Shown here in pieces: positions 1-7,587 of a DNA stretch of 37,036 nucleotides. The DNA lies in the NCBI GenBank assembly GCA_964574705.1, contig CAZNOO010000018.1:1-37036 (forward strand). Direction: 5' to 3'. How positions within the stretch are numbered: the first letter of the stretch is position 1; each line of letters starts with the position of its first letter. A program made the position numbers and the translations under genes. This DNA is from JAHIVB01 sp964574705. Lineage in GTDB: Bacteria > Bacillota_I > Bacilli_A > Izemoplasmatales > Hujiaoplasmataceae. Under the pieces are notes generated by a model that saw only the letters and a list, made by a program, of their open reading frames with translations, had not been told where the DNA came from and did not search any database.

Positions 1-524
1 TAAGTGGTCCCAACTCCATCGATGATGACTCGAATTCGAATGGCTTCATCTGCGCCTTTAGTGGCGGACTGAACAATCAAACTGGATTCAAGATCGACTG
101 GTGCGTCTCCCGAATTCTCAATGTAAAACGTATAGATTAACACTGAGGGAAGATTATTTGCACCATCTTTGCTACCTGCAAACTCATCTGATGGGATACA
201 CACGTCCGTCCCTTCTGGAAACTGTGAATACCGAGTTCCACAAAGAGCGGTCATTCCGTCTGCGTTATCGACTTTAACTGAAACAAGTCTTGTTGAGAGG
301 TCTGGATCTTCAGTGTAGTCTTGAAAAATTGAGATTCCGGCATTGTATGCCAACCGGTCAACACTGAAGGTAAAGTTACCGACTGTTTCACCATAGTACG
401 ATATTGCGAAGATCAGAAATGTTAGAACAGCACTGACGATGATTCCCAAGCGACTGGCCTTTGCAACCCTAGAGGCTCGTGAGGCATAGACGATGCGTTC
501 GGCTAATTTAAACTTTGAACTCAT
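1..524 (-). CDS. TasA/camelysin-like membrane-anchored surface protein, 3' end beyond window
   Basis: Partial gene: 174 codons are visible before it leaves the window at its 3' end. The start is the ATG at 524; an in-frame TAG lies two codons upstream, so it cannot begin earlier. The product opens with a basic stretch of about 25 residues, then one hydrophobic segment (about residues 26-43), then GNFTFSVD and an extracellular beta-rich region containing YIENSGDAPVDL. A single N-terminal membrane segment followed by an N-FT-x-D type motif resembles the TasA/camelysin (SipW-dependent) families of matrix fibre proteins. Two cysteines sit in a short extracellular stretch (LCGTRY...DVCIP) and could pair. 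The purine-rich site GGGAGGG is about 15 bases upstream, unusually far. It is the first gene after the riboswitch at 669-740, so expression should depend on that switch. Family assignment is by motif resemblance only; a pilin-like or generic anchored protein is possible. Confidence 0.6.
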   Translation of the reverse strand, partial: MSSKFKLAERIVYASRASRVAKASRLGIIVSAVLTFLIFAISYYGETVGNFTFSVDRLAYNAGISIFQDYTEDPDLSTRLVSVKVDNADGMTALCGTRYSQFPEGTDVCIPSDEFAGSKDGANNLPSVLIYTFYIENSGDAPVDLESSLIVQSATKGADEAIRIRVIIDGVGTT

Positions 525-564
525 ACACTAAGTGCTATCCCTCCCATCTGGGTACGGGTTTGGC

Positions 565-586
565 TAATAAAAAAAGCCACTACCCT
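565..586 (-). promoter_or_regulatory. Second (orphan) terminator 3' arm in the leader of riboswitch 1
   Basis: On the minus strand this reads AGGGTAGTGGC followed by TTTTTTTATTA, the 3' half of an intrinsic terminator. Its 11 bases can pair with GCCGTTATCTT (662-672), the same segment used as the 5' arm by the first terminator; four of the eleven pairs are G-U. Alternatively it can pair downstream: GGGTA/TACCC and TGGCT/AGCCA form a hairpin over 550-585, just before the ribosome site. An equivalent arm exists at 26356-26376 in the other riboswitch leader. The function is inferred from pairing only. Confidence 0.45.
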
Positions 587-634
587 TTTTGATTTGTGCA
601 TTTATTTATTTCAACTACGAAAAAATATCGTAAG

Positions 635-673
635 AAATAAAAAAATGCCCTCATCTTGAATAAGATAACGGCA
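635..673 (-). terminator. Intrinsic terminator of riboswitch 1 expression platform
   Basis: On the minus strand TGCCGTTATCTT, loop ATTC, AAGATGAGGGCA (646-673), followed by seven T and ATTTC. Twelve positions are opposed with one G/G mismatch and one G-U. The first five bases of the 5' arm (TGCCG) are also the last conserved bases of the aptamer, so the two structures exclude each other. The second riboswitch has the same design with compensatory base changes. Confidence 0.85.
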
Positions 674-740
674 ACTGGCTACCATCTGTCGAAGGCCCTA
701 TAGCTTTGCGTCACAAACTTTCGCTTGTTTTGCTATTTAC
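669..740 (-). ncRNA. GEMM-I cyclic dinucleotide (c-di-GMP-I type) riboswitch aptamer 1
   Basis: The minus strand carries the GEMM-I hallmarks in order: ATAGC-AAA, a 6-bp stem ACAAGC/GTTTGT capped by a GAAA tetraloop, GACGCAAAGC, the closing GCTAT strand, GGGCC, then GGTAGCC and the 3' strand CAGTTGCCG. The GAAA loop and the distal hairpin would form the tetraloop/receptor contact. The first-gene start is 145 bases downstream. The base I align by eye with Vc2 G20 is A here. The promoter is so close that the transcript should begin at or next to the aptamer. Aptamer identity is strong; ligand and polarity are inferred. Confidence 0.93.
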
Positions 741-746
741 GGAGTC

Positions 747-775
747 ATTATATAATAGCGCTTTCCTTTTGTCAA
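747..775 (-). promoter_or_regulatory. Consensus sigma-A promoter of riboswitch 1 transcript
   Basis: On the minus strand a perfect -35 TTGACA (770-775) and perfect -10 TATAAT (747-752) with a 17-base spacer. Predicted transcription start is near 740, the first base of the aptamer. The spacer contains GAAAGCGC (758-765), an octamer that also recurs in the 12722-13084 intergenic region. A promoter this strong suggests control lies in the leader rather than at initiation. Confidence 0.88.
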
Positions 776-820
776 CACATTTAGTGTTTTTTTTGTGAAT
801 ATTTTTAAATTCTTTGGTTA

Positions 821-862
821 AAGAGGCGCATATACTACTAAATCTAGGGGTTTGCGCCTCTT
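821..862 (-). terminator. Probable terminator at the end of the thiolase-Liv operon
   Basis: A perfect 10-bp inverted repeat AAGAGGCGCA (821-830) and TGCGCCTCTT (853-862) enclosing a 22-base loop lies 45 bases past the last operon gene. The T-run following it on the minus strand is short (TCTTTAACC), so it may be a weak terminator or a 3'-end stabiliser. The remaining bases of the gene-free stretch 525-906 hold the riboswitch, its promoter and the leader of the left-edge gene. Confidence 0.55.
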
Positions 863-906
863 CACCATGGAGAAAAAATATTTATAAATTTGAAAAAAGG
901 AATGGG

Positions 907-1791
907 TTATCCTATAAATTCAAAGATCGAAGTAACAAGTTCATCCGGTTTATCTACCAAAGGAGAATGTCCGCAATTTTCAAATTTGATATAGGTTGAT
1001 TGAGTTGTCAAAGCATTGATGTTGTCTTGAACCATTGTTTCTGGAACCGTGATGTCTTTGGTTCCCCAAAAATGAAGGACTGGAGCTTTAATGCGATGAA
1101 TTGTATTTTCTCCACTCTTGTAGAAATTGGGTTCACTTGACATGTTTTGACTTGCAAGAGCATAGTCGGCGTCTGGAAGATTGACTTGTTTCATCGTTTC
1201 GTTGATGTATAACAGGTTATCTTCTTCGGTTGGTTTGTTTACAGTGTAAATTGTTATATCAAAGATATACTTCACAAAAGCGAAGTTTTTAGCAAATTGC
1301 GCATCCATCAAAGGCTTTACCTGCACAGGATCATTAGCCATCTCATCAGCGGATGAATAGACTTCACCAAATATCATTTTGCCAGTTGCATCCTTTTTGA
1401 AAACTGGATATCCCTTATGAGACCCTGAATTAATTAATACAAGTTTTTCAACTTTCGCTGGATAATGTGCGGCAAGTTCCATTGAAACATTTCCACCAAG
1501 AGACCAGCCTATAATTGTTGCGCTTTCAATACCAAGCGCATCCATAAACAATTTAATGTCTCTTGAGAAGTCTTTCATTGATAAAATTCTGTTGATGTAC
1601 GTTGAATCCCCATAACCTCTTAAATCAGGCGCATACGCGTGAACGTTGCTTGGAAGCCGATCTAATATCGGTTTGTAGTAAACACTTGAAGAGAAGTTTC
1701 CGTGGACTAAGATGACGTTTCTTTCACCCTGTCCTTTTTCAAGATAAGCGATTGTTTCGTGGTTTGCAATTGTTACAAATTTCTTTTCCAT
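907..1791 (-). CDS. Alpha/beta hydrolase (esterase/thioesterase-like)
   Basis: A 294-residue alpha/beta-hydrolase-fold enzyme of the MhpC/haloperoxidase-like group. The oxyanion motif HGNF is at residues 30-33, the nucleophile elbow is GWSLG with Ser97, the acid is Asp246 in GTKD, and the base is His275 in CGHSP, so the triad is complete. There is no signal peptide, so it should be cytosolic. It is the last gene of the operon, 18 bases after a second hydrolase. Since the operon encodes a thiolase, a reductase and a CoA-transferase, a hydrolytic role on a short acyl ester, an acyl-CoA or a hydroxyacid oligomer is plausible, but substrate cannot be read from the sequence. The ribosome site AGAAAGG precedes the ATG. 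Confidence 0.85.
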   Translation of the reverse strand: MEKKFVTIANHETIAYLEKGQGERNVILVHGNFSSSVYYKPILDRLPSNVHAYAPDLRGYGDSTYINRILSMKDFSRDIKLFMDALGIESATIIGWSLGGNVSMELAAHYPAKVEKLVLINSGSHKGYPVFKKDATGKMIFGEVYSSADEMANDPVQVKPLMDAQFAKNFAFVKYIFDITIYTVNKPTEEDNLLYINETMKQVNLPDADYALASQNMSSEPNFYKSGENTIHRIKAPVLHFWGTKDITVPETMVQDNINALTTQSTYIKFENCGHSPLVDKPDELVTSIFEFIG

Positions 1792-1809
1792 AAAACTCGA
1801 CCTTTCTTT

Positions 1810-2631
1810 CTATATTAGATAAGAGGTGTCTTTCACACCAAAAAAGCCTGTAAGAAGTGTAGTGAAAATCAATGGTTTTTCATACATAGATGCATGACCG
1901 GTTTGTGGAATTTTTATCCATTGAGAATCTTTGATGTTTTGAGAGAGATATTCTTGTTCAAATACAGGAGTGAGATAATCTTCTTCTGCAGAGATGATAA
2001 AGGTTGGACAATTTATCTTGGACAAGTCTTTCCTTACATCAAAACTTTCAGCACTTAATGTGAGTCTCTCCATTTGATCTAAGAAAGCTGGATTTGAAAA
2101 GATAGGAATTAAAATCTGCTCCCGTTTTTTCATCCACTCAATTTTTTCTTCATAGAAGTGGGGAGAATAAATGACAGGAATTGTTGTTTTGTAATAGTGT
2201 GCTCCGTCTCTGGTTTTGCCTGTTAAAATCCAACTTTTTCCAATTTCTGAAAGCCATGGTGAAGTATAGGCTCCGCAATTAAATAACATGAGTCTTTTTG
2301 TCGATTGTGGATACTTGATTGCGAATTGAAGTGCAACTTCCGCTCCATAAGAGATGCCACAGACATGGATTGATTTCAATTTCAAATGAAGAAGCAAAGC
2401 TTGAATCAAATCGACTTGAATTTCCTGAGTATAGGTTTTTCCCACGAGTCTAGCAGATTGTCCTTGATCTAGAAAATCAAGACGAATGATTTGAAAATGG
2501 TCTGACAAAGTAGGGATGAAAGGCTGCCAGGATTTGGTGGACATCATGATACCATTTAGGATCAATAATGGTTCGCCGGTTCCGTCCAGTTCATAATGAA
2601 CCGGCAAATCCATATAATTAAAAGTGCTCAT
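1810..2631 (-). CDS. Alpha/beta hydrolase, second copy in operon
   Basis: A 273-residue alpha/beta hydrolase, divergent from its neighbour. Nucleophile elbow GISYG with Ser94, acid in SAEED, base His in TGHAS near the C-terminus. The oxyanion strand is LNGIMM rather than HGxx, so substrate preference probably differs. I place the start at the ATG at 2631 (MSTFNYMDL), which overlaps the 3' end of the CoA-transferase gene by 14 bases; a TTG at 2649 would add six residues. There is no convincing ribosome site, so translation may be coupled to the upstream gene. The enzyme is cytosolic. Fold assignment is firm; reaction unknown. Confidence 0.82.
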   Translation of the reverse strand: MSTFNYMDLPVHYELDGTGEPLLILNGIMMSTKSWQPFIPTLSDHFQIIRLDFLDQGQSARLVGKTYTQEIQVDLIQALLLHLKLKSIHVCGISYGAEVALQFAIKYPQSTKRLMLFNCGAYTSPWLSEIGKSWILTGKTRDGAHYYKTTIPVIYSPHFYEEKIEWMKKREQILIPIFSNPAFLDQMERLTLSAESFDVRKDLSKINCPTFIISAEEDYLTPVFEQEYLSQNIKDSQWIKIPQTGHASMYEKPLIFTTLLTGFFGVKDTSYLI

Positions 2632-3937
2632 GAAGGAACCCGGCTTCAATTGCTTGTGCAGTCAATTCTTCTCTGAATTTAGGATGGGCGATTGAGATTA
2701 GTAGTCGTGCCCGTTCTCTGAGGTTCGTACCTCTTAAACGTACCATTCCATATTCTGTAGCAACATAGTCTACATCATTTCTAGAAAGCGAAACAGCAGC
2801 TCCTGGTTTTAAAGTTGGAACGATTTTAGATGTTTCTTCTTTTTCTCCCGTTTCAGGATTACGTACCATTGCGGTTGAGTAAAGTGCCATGAACGATCTT
2901 CCGTTCTTTGCATTTTGAGCTCCAATTGCAGTGTCGCTTTGACCCCCAGTTCCTGAAAACTGGAAGGTTCCAATCGATTCAGAAGCACATTGACCTGTCA
3001 AATCGATTTCAAGGGTTGAATTAATTGAGACTTGATTATCATTTAGTCCAATGATTGCTGGATCATTCACGTAGGATCCGTCGAGAATCATGACCGAAGG
3101 ATTGTCGTCAATAAAATCATAAAGTTCTTTCGTACCTAAAGCGAAGCAGCAAACATGTTTTCCTGGGTGAAGTGACTTCTTCTTTCCGTTAATAACACCA
3201 GCGTTGATTAAGTCCATCATTCCACTTGTGAACATTTCGGTATGAATTCCTAAGTCTTTTTTGTTAAATAACGCTTTTGAAACGGCGTTTGGAATTCCAC
3301 CAATACCGAGTTGGAGCGTATCTCCATCATGAATTTGTGCCGCAATCAAGTTACCGATAATTGTATCTTTTTCATTGGGGTCGGCATTTGGAATCGTTGG
3401 TGCGTCATAGTCGACTTCAATTAGGTAATCAACATCGCTAATGTGAATTTCCATATCTCCTAGTGTTCTTGGAAATTTTGGATTGATCTCAAGGGCAACA
3501 ATATCGGCATTTTGGATGATTAATTTTTCATAAACATTGGATAAAGATAATGAAACAAATCCGTTTTTGTCAGGAGGCGTCGTCGCTCCAATAAACAGAT
3601 TTGTTTTTTTATAGTCTAATCGTTTTTTTCCTGCAAAATGTAAATGATTCGGAATAAACGAGATATTTCCATGTGGATGCGCTTTTCTTAATGTCCCTGA
3701 ATAAAACCAGGTATCAAGAAAAAACGATTTTTTGTATTTTTCGTTCAGATAAAACTCTCCATTCGCGAATGGAAGGCAATTCGTGACCGTAACATTTTTA
3801 ACACGGTCTGCAATTTCATGAAGATGTGTCATAAATACTTGAGGTTCTGATCCAGCCATACCGACAACGATTTCGTGGTTGTCTTTGACTAGATTCAGGA
3901 TATCTTGAATTTGAACCGTTTTCGTGTTTTTCATCAT
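2618..3937 (-). CDS. Acetyl-CoA hydrolase/CoA-transferase family (acyl-CoA:acetate CoA-transferase)
   Basis: A 439-residue class I CoA-transferase of the Cat1/Ach1/AbfT group, which moves CoA between acetate and a short carboxylate such as butyrate or 4-hydroxybutyrate. Visible family marks are GIGGIPNAV (211-219), the catalytic glutamate Glu234 in IHTEMFTSG, FSGTGGQSD, and the late motif ATEYGMVRLRG. Length is normal for the family. The gene opens with two ATG codons (3937 and 3934) after AGGAG; the second gives better spacing. It follows livK in the importer operon. The likely job is ATP-free activation of the imported acid, producing the acyl-CoA that the thiolase and reductase handle. Specificity for butyrate, hydroxybutyrate or acetoacetate is undetermined. 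Confidence 0.88.
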   Translation of the reverse strand: MMKNTKTVQIQDILNLVKDNHEIVVGMAGSEPQVFMTHLHEIADRVKNVTVTNCLPFANGEFYLNEKYKKSFFLDTWFYSGTLRKAHPHGNISFIPNHLHFAGKKRLDYKKTNLFIGATTPPDKNGFVSLSLSNVYEKLIIQNADIVALEINPKFPRTLGDMEIHISDVDYLIEVDYDAPTIPNADPNEKDTIIGNLIAAQIHDGDTLQLGIGGIPNAVSKALFNKKDLGIHTEMFTSGMMDLINAGVINGKKKSLHPGKHVCCFALGTKELYDFIDDNPSVMILDGSYVNDPAIIGLNDNQVSINSTLEIDLTGQCASESIGTFQFSGTGGQSDTAIGAQNAKNGRSFMALYSTAMVRNPETGEKEETSKIVPTLKPGAAVSLSRNDVDYVATEYGMVRLRGTNLRERARLLISIAHPKFREELTAQAIEAGFLHEHF

Positions 3938-3958
3938 TACGCTCCTACCTAAGGGTGT

Positions 3959-3980
3959 TTGGGGAGGTTGCCCTCCCCAA
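3959..3980 (-). other. Intercistronic stem-loop between livK and the CoA-transferase gene
   Basis: Perfect 9-bp stem TTGGGGAGG/CCTCCCCAA closed by GCAA, a GNRA tetraloop, on the minus strand. No T-run follows, so it is not a terminator. A very stable hairpin just after a binding-protein gene typically protects the upstream mRNA end and allows higher expression of the binding protein than of downstream genes. That role is inferred from position. Confidence 0.7.
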
Positions 3981-3998
3981 TTCCCAAAGAATTAAATA

Positions 3999-5363
3999 TT
4001 AGTTTCCTTCAATTTCTTCAATTGTTTGAATATTTCTAACTTTGATGAAAGCTTCGTATTCTGTTTCTACTACATTCGTTGTGACAGGATTATCTCCTTG
4101 AATAATAGTATATTGCAATAAAGACATAGATGCAATACCCCAACGATGTCCGTCAGAGAAATCTACTGTTCCGCCCATTGGAACGTCAATTGGGCCTTCT
4201 TCCATAGCTGCAATATAATTTGCCCAAGTTAAGTCATCGCCGTTGTCAGCGACTCTTTGCAAGCCTTCAACGAAAATCATAGCTGCAATGTAACCTGCAA
4301 TTGCGAATGAGTTTCCATAATAAAGGTTTTTAGTTGCTGTGTCAAGGTCTGCTTGAGTAATGCAAGCAACATAAGCGCCTGCGGCAGCTTGGCCTTCAGT
4401 AGAGGTCAAATCAACCCATGCATTTGTATAGATTGGTCTAGCTGCATTATAACGCAATTGGTCAACTGCTGTAACGTCAGCATTTACATAAGATGTAAAT
4501 ACAGGAACGTTAAGGCTTAAGTTTGACATAGAAGTAAGTGCATATCCAAATGGCTCTTGATTCATTGCCAAAATGACTGCGGCTACTCCGTTTGCTTTGA
4601 AGATTGTAACTGCAGTATTGAAGCTTCCTGATGTAACTGCTTGATACATGAAGTTTTCTGACATGTCAAGAGCAGCTGCTTCAAGTTCGATACCAGCTTT
4701 TAAAGAACTTCCGACGTCATCATTGGTATAGATGACACCAATCTTGGATCCTGCAGGAAGTGCTGCGTCTCCATTGGTTCCATAAACAGCTTCTTTGATT
4801 GCTCTAGCAGCCATGATACGTCCATCCGTCATGTAGATCGGTTGAACTGCCATAACTGGATTTCCAACGGATGCTTGGAAATAAAGTGCATTGATACCAG
4901 TCGCTGCATAAACCATCGGAATTCCAACTTCTTGGATGATGTCTAGAGTTGCGCCAACTGTAGGAGTTCCAAAATGCCCTACTAGTGCGAAGACTTCATC
5001 TTCGTTAATTAGTTTTTCTGTGTAGGTTTTTCCAGTAGCTGCGTCAAATCCATCATCATAAGTGATGAAATTGATTGTTCTTCCGTCAATTCCACCCGCA
5101 TCATTGACTTGTTTGAATACAGCCTTGATTCCTTCGTTGAAAGGAATACCAATTACTGAATATCCACCAGATGTAGCTGCGGTATTTCCAACTGTGATTG
5201 TTGTGTCAGTAACGCCTTGAACAACGATTGGTGTTTTTGTTGTGGTCGTTGTCGTTGTAGTCGTCGTTGCTGCTGTTGTAGCAGTCGTTGTGGTTGCATT
5301 GTCGCATGCGACAAGAGCCAGTCCAAAGACTACTAGTGATAAAATTACTACTAACTTTTTCAT
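3999..5363 (-). CDS. livK: Liv-type ABC importer substrate-binding lipoprotein
   Basis: A 454-residue type I periplasmic-binding-fold lipoprotein (Peripla_BP_6 / LivK family). Signal peptide ends in a lipobox LALVAC with lipidated Cys20. A threonine-rich linker spans about residues 24-44, a tether that holds the domain off the membrane. The binding domain starts at about residue 55 with ITVG and continues with GIDGRTINF and ALVGHFGTP, typical of this fold. It captures the solute extracellularly and delivers it to LivH/LivM. The family binds branched-chain amino acids but also amides, urea, aromatic acids and other carboxylates; the CoA-enzyme neighbours favour a carboxylate. AAGGAG precedes the ATG. 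The gene lies 54 bases after livF, followed by a stable hairpin. Confidence 0.93.
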   Translation of the reverse strand: MKKLVVILSLVVFGLALVACDNATTTTATTAATTTTTTTTTTKTPIVVQGVTDTTITVGNTAATSGGYSVIGIPFNEGIKAVFKQVNDAGGIDGRTINFITYDDGFDAATGKTYTEKLINEDEVFALVGHFGTPTVGATLDIIQEVGIPMVYAATGINALYFQASVGNPVMAVQPIYMTDGRIMAARAIKEAVYGTNGDAALPAGSKIGVIYTNDDVGSSLKAGIELEAAALDMSENFMYQAVTSGSFNTAVTIFKANGVAAVILAMNQEPFGYALTSMSNLSLNVPVFTSYVNADVTAVDQLRYNAARPIYTNAWVDLTSTEGQAAAGAYVACITQADLDTATKNLYYGNSFAIAGYIAAMIFVEGLQRVADNGDDLTWANYIAAMEEGPIDVPMGGTVDFSDGHRWGIASMSLLQYTIIQGDNPVTTNVVETEYEAFIKVRNIQTIEEIEGN

Positions 5364-5416
5364 ACTTTTCTCCTTTTTCTTTTGTCTGTATAGTCACCGT
5401 TTTTACGGTAATTACC

Positions 5417-6166
5417 TTATTTTTGTTTTCCAAGATAGGCTTCTACAAGCTGGTTATCCTGCAATAAATCCTTTGCTTTCCCTTCTGTTTTTACTTTTCC
5501 AAGTTCTAATACATAAACATAATCTGCGATTTTCAATGTTTGGAAAGCATTTTGTTCGACAATTAAAATCGTGTTTCCTCTTTGTTTCAACTTTTGAATG
5601 ACCTGAAAGATTTCCTGAACAATCATCGGAGCGAGTCCGAGTGAAGGCTCGTCTAAGAGCAAAAGCTTTGGTTTTCCCATCAAAGCTCTACCGATGGCGA
5701 GCATTTGTTGTTCTCCTCCGGAGAGAGTGGATGCTTGTTGCTTGCGTCTCTCATAGAGAATTGGGAAGGTGCTGTAAACTTCTTTCAGCAATTCGTTTCG
5801 AATCGAACGAACGCCAACTCTTTTTCCTTCGATTTTTTCAGGTTTCAAAGAATAGGCTCCGACAAGCAAGTTATCTTCCACCGTCAGCCCTTTTAAGATT
5901 AATCTTCCCTCAGGGGACTGAATGATTCCTTTCGCAGCGAGTTTGTAAGGTGTCTTGTTGGTAATATCTTCTCCATTGAAATGGATTGTTCCTGATTTCG
6001 CTTTGACGATTCCATTGATGGTTCGAATCGTTGTCGTCTTGCCTGCGCCATTCGCGCCAAGTATGGCTACAATCGAGCCTTCTTCAACGAATAGATTGAT
6101 GCCTTTAATCGCTTTGATGATGCCATAATCAACGACAAGGTCCTTAACTTCTAAGATATTATTCAT
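5417..6166 (-). CDS. livF: Liv-type ABC importer ATPase, LivF
   Basis: A 249-residue ATP-binding subunit. Walker A GANGAGKTT at 37-45, Q-loop IIQSPEGR, signature LSGGEQQ, Walker B LLLLDEP followed by SLGLAP, and the switch histidine position taken by Gln in IVEQN, as is usual in LivF. Start chosen at the ATG at 6166: it overlaps the livG stop as ATGA and has AGGAG upstream, whereas the 37-residue longer reading is encoded inside livG and has no family similarity. It pairs with LivG to power transport through LivH/LivM at the inner face of the membrane. Length is normal. Confidence 0.95.
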   Translation of the reverse strand: MNNILEVKDLVVDYGIIKAIKGINLFVEEGSIVAILGANGAGKTTTIRTINGIVKAKSGTIHFNGEDITNKTPYKLAAKGIIQSPEGRLILKGLTVEDNLLVGAYSLKPEKIEGKRVGVRSIRNELLKEVYSTFPILYERRKQQASTLSGGEQQMLAIGRALMGKPKLLLLDEPSLGLAPMIVQEIFQVIQKLKQRGNTILIVEQNAFQTLKIADYVYVLELGKVKTEGKAKDLLQDNQLVEAYLGKQK

Positions 6167-7587
6167 TCTGTCTCCTCTCCCAAGTACGCACTTCGAACGA
6201 GTGGATTGGATTGAATTTCGCTTGGCTTCCCGATGGCAAGCATTTTTCCAAACGAGATTGCACAAACAGTATCGCAAATATCCATTACAAGACCCATGTC
6301 ATGTTCAACAAGGAAAATCGTAGCTCCAGTTTGATCTCGAATTGTTTTAATGATTTTCTCTAAATTTTCAGTTTCTGCATCATTGAGTCCTGCGGCTGGT
6401 TCATCTAAAATAATCATTTGAGGTTTTCCCATTAATGTACGAGCTAATTCTATTTTTTTTAGAATTCCATAAGGTAGACCGTAGGGGTAGACATGTTGAT
6501 AAGGCAATAAATCAAGCATTTTAAGAACTTCGATTGCTTTGGATTTCATGACTTCTTCTTCTTGATGGAATTTTCGCGTTTGAAATAACTGGCTGAAGAA
6601 TCCGCTTCGGTAGATGGTGTGCGCCGCAACGAGTAAATTATCCAAGACAGATAATTCCCATATTAATTCAACATTTTGAAAGGTTCTGACAATTCCTTGA
6701 CGAATAATGTTATGAACTTGAAATTCATTCAAGTCAATGACTTCCAAATCATTCTTTCTGAAAATCATTTTTCCTGAGGTGGGTCGATAGAAACGAGTGA
6801 TACAGTTGAAAATCGTTGTCTTTCCGGCACCATTAGGACCGATTAAACCAAAGATTTCACCTTTTTTAACTTCAAAGCTAAGGTCATCAACTGCAAGCAA
6901 TCCTCCAAACCGCATATTGAGATGATCTATTTTCAAGATGACATCTTCGGGAATGGAATAGTTGTGTTGCGTCGAATGCGTTTTTAAATTCAGAAGTCTC
7001 AGATTCATTTTCTCGATTTTCTGATTCATCTTTCCAACTCTTGTGGCTGCATTGTTTCTTTGAGTTGAAATCTTTCTTTCAACCTTCGCGTCAAACGATT
7101 CTTTTCGAAGTTTCGCAAGTGTTTCTAATTCTTCTTTTTTTAGATGGTATTCTTTTTTCCAGCGATTCTCAGAATATGCATTTGCGGAAAATTGTAATTC
7201 ACACTTTTCTAGAGATTGCAGTTTCTGTTCCTGTAACAATTTATTTTTTTCGACAGTTTCAGTAGAACTAAGTATTCCTTTTTTCTCTTTTCTTTTTAAA
7301 GTCATTTCAAGTGCTTTTTGTTTCCAAAAGAATCGATCTTCAATTTTCACTAAACATTCCAGTTTTGTTTGTGTCGCTAATTCACTGGGTTCTCCAGCTT
7401 TAATTGAAAAATTCATCAATGAATTCTTCAGTTGTGCATCAATGAAATCCTGCCTTCTCGTTTGACGAAATCGGATGTTTTTTTCTGAAATTGGAAGATA
7501 CATCTCGATGAGTTCCTTTTTTTCTATAAGGCGAACCGATCTGGATAGATATACTTTTAGGAGTAGATTATTTAGAATCTTGGCCAT
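6163..7587 (-). CDS. livG: Liv-type ABC importer ATPase LivG with a 215-residue N-terminal extension
   Basis: A 474-residue protein whose C-terminal part, from about residue 217, is a normal LivG ATPase: Walker A GPNGAGKTT (250-258), LivG-type C-loop region LPYGILKKIELARTL, Walker B MIILDEP, switch motif VEHDM. LivG is usually about 255 residues. The extra N-terminal 215 residues are rich in Lys, Glu, Arg and Gln, with several runs that look like charged helix or coiled coil and two Cys. I do not recognise this domain. The frame is open throughout, so this is not a track artefact. The ATG at 7587 overlaps the livM end by 20 bases with GGAGG ten bases before it; an ATG 28 codons downstream, also with a purine-rich site, would still keep most of the extension. 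Coupled to livF by ATGA. Confidence 0.9.
   Translation of the reverse strand: MAKILNNLLLKVYLSRSVRLIEKKELIEMYLPISEKNIRFRQTRRQDFIDAQLKNSLMNFSIKAGEPSELATQTKLECLVKIEDRFFWKQKALEMTLKRKEKKGILSSTETVEKNKLLQEQKLQSLEKCELQFSANAYSENRWKKEYHLKKEELETLAKLRKESFDAKVERKISTQRNNAATRVGKMNQKIEKMNLRLLNLKTHSTQHNYSIPEDVILKIDHLNMRFGGLLAVDDLSFEVKKGEIFGLIGPNGAGKTTIFNCITRFYRPTSGKMIFRKNDLEVIDLNEFQVHNIIRQGIVRTFQNVELIWELSVLDNLLVAAHTIYRSGFFSQLFQTRKFHQEEEVMKSKAIEVLKMLDLLPYQHVYPYGLPYGILKKIELARTLMGKPQMIILDEPAAGLNDAETENLEKIIKTIRDQTGATIFLVEHDMGLVMDICDTVCAISFGKMLAIGKPSEIQSNPLVRSAYLGEETE

Noticed and set aside
814..999. 61-codon plus-strand frame at the end of the thiolase operon
   Set aside because: It crosses the terminator hairpin and runs antisense into the hydrolase gene.
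5242..5601. 119-codon plus-strand frame starting with a run of valines
   Set aside because: It is the reverse strand of the threonine-rich LivK linker and livF; the valine run is a codon-complement artefact.
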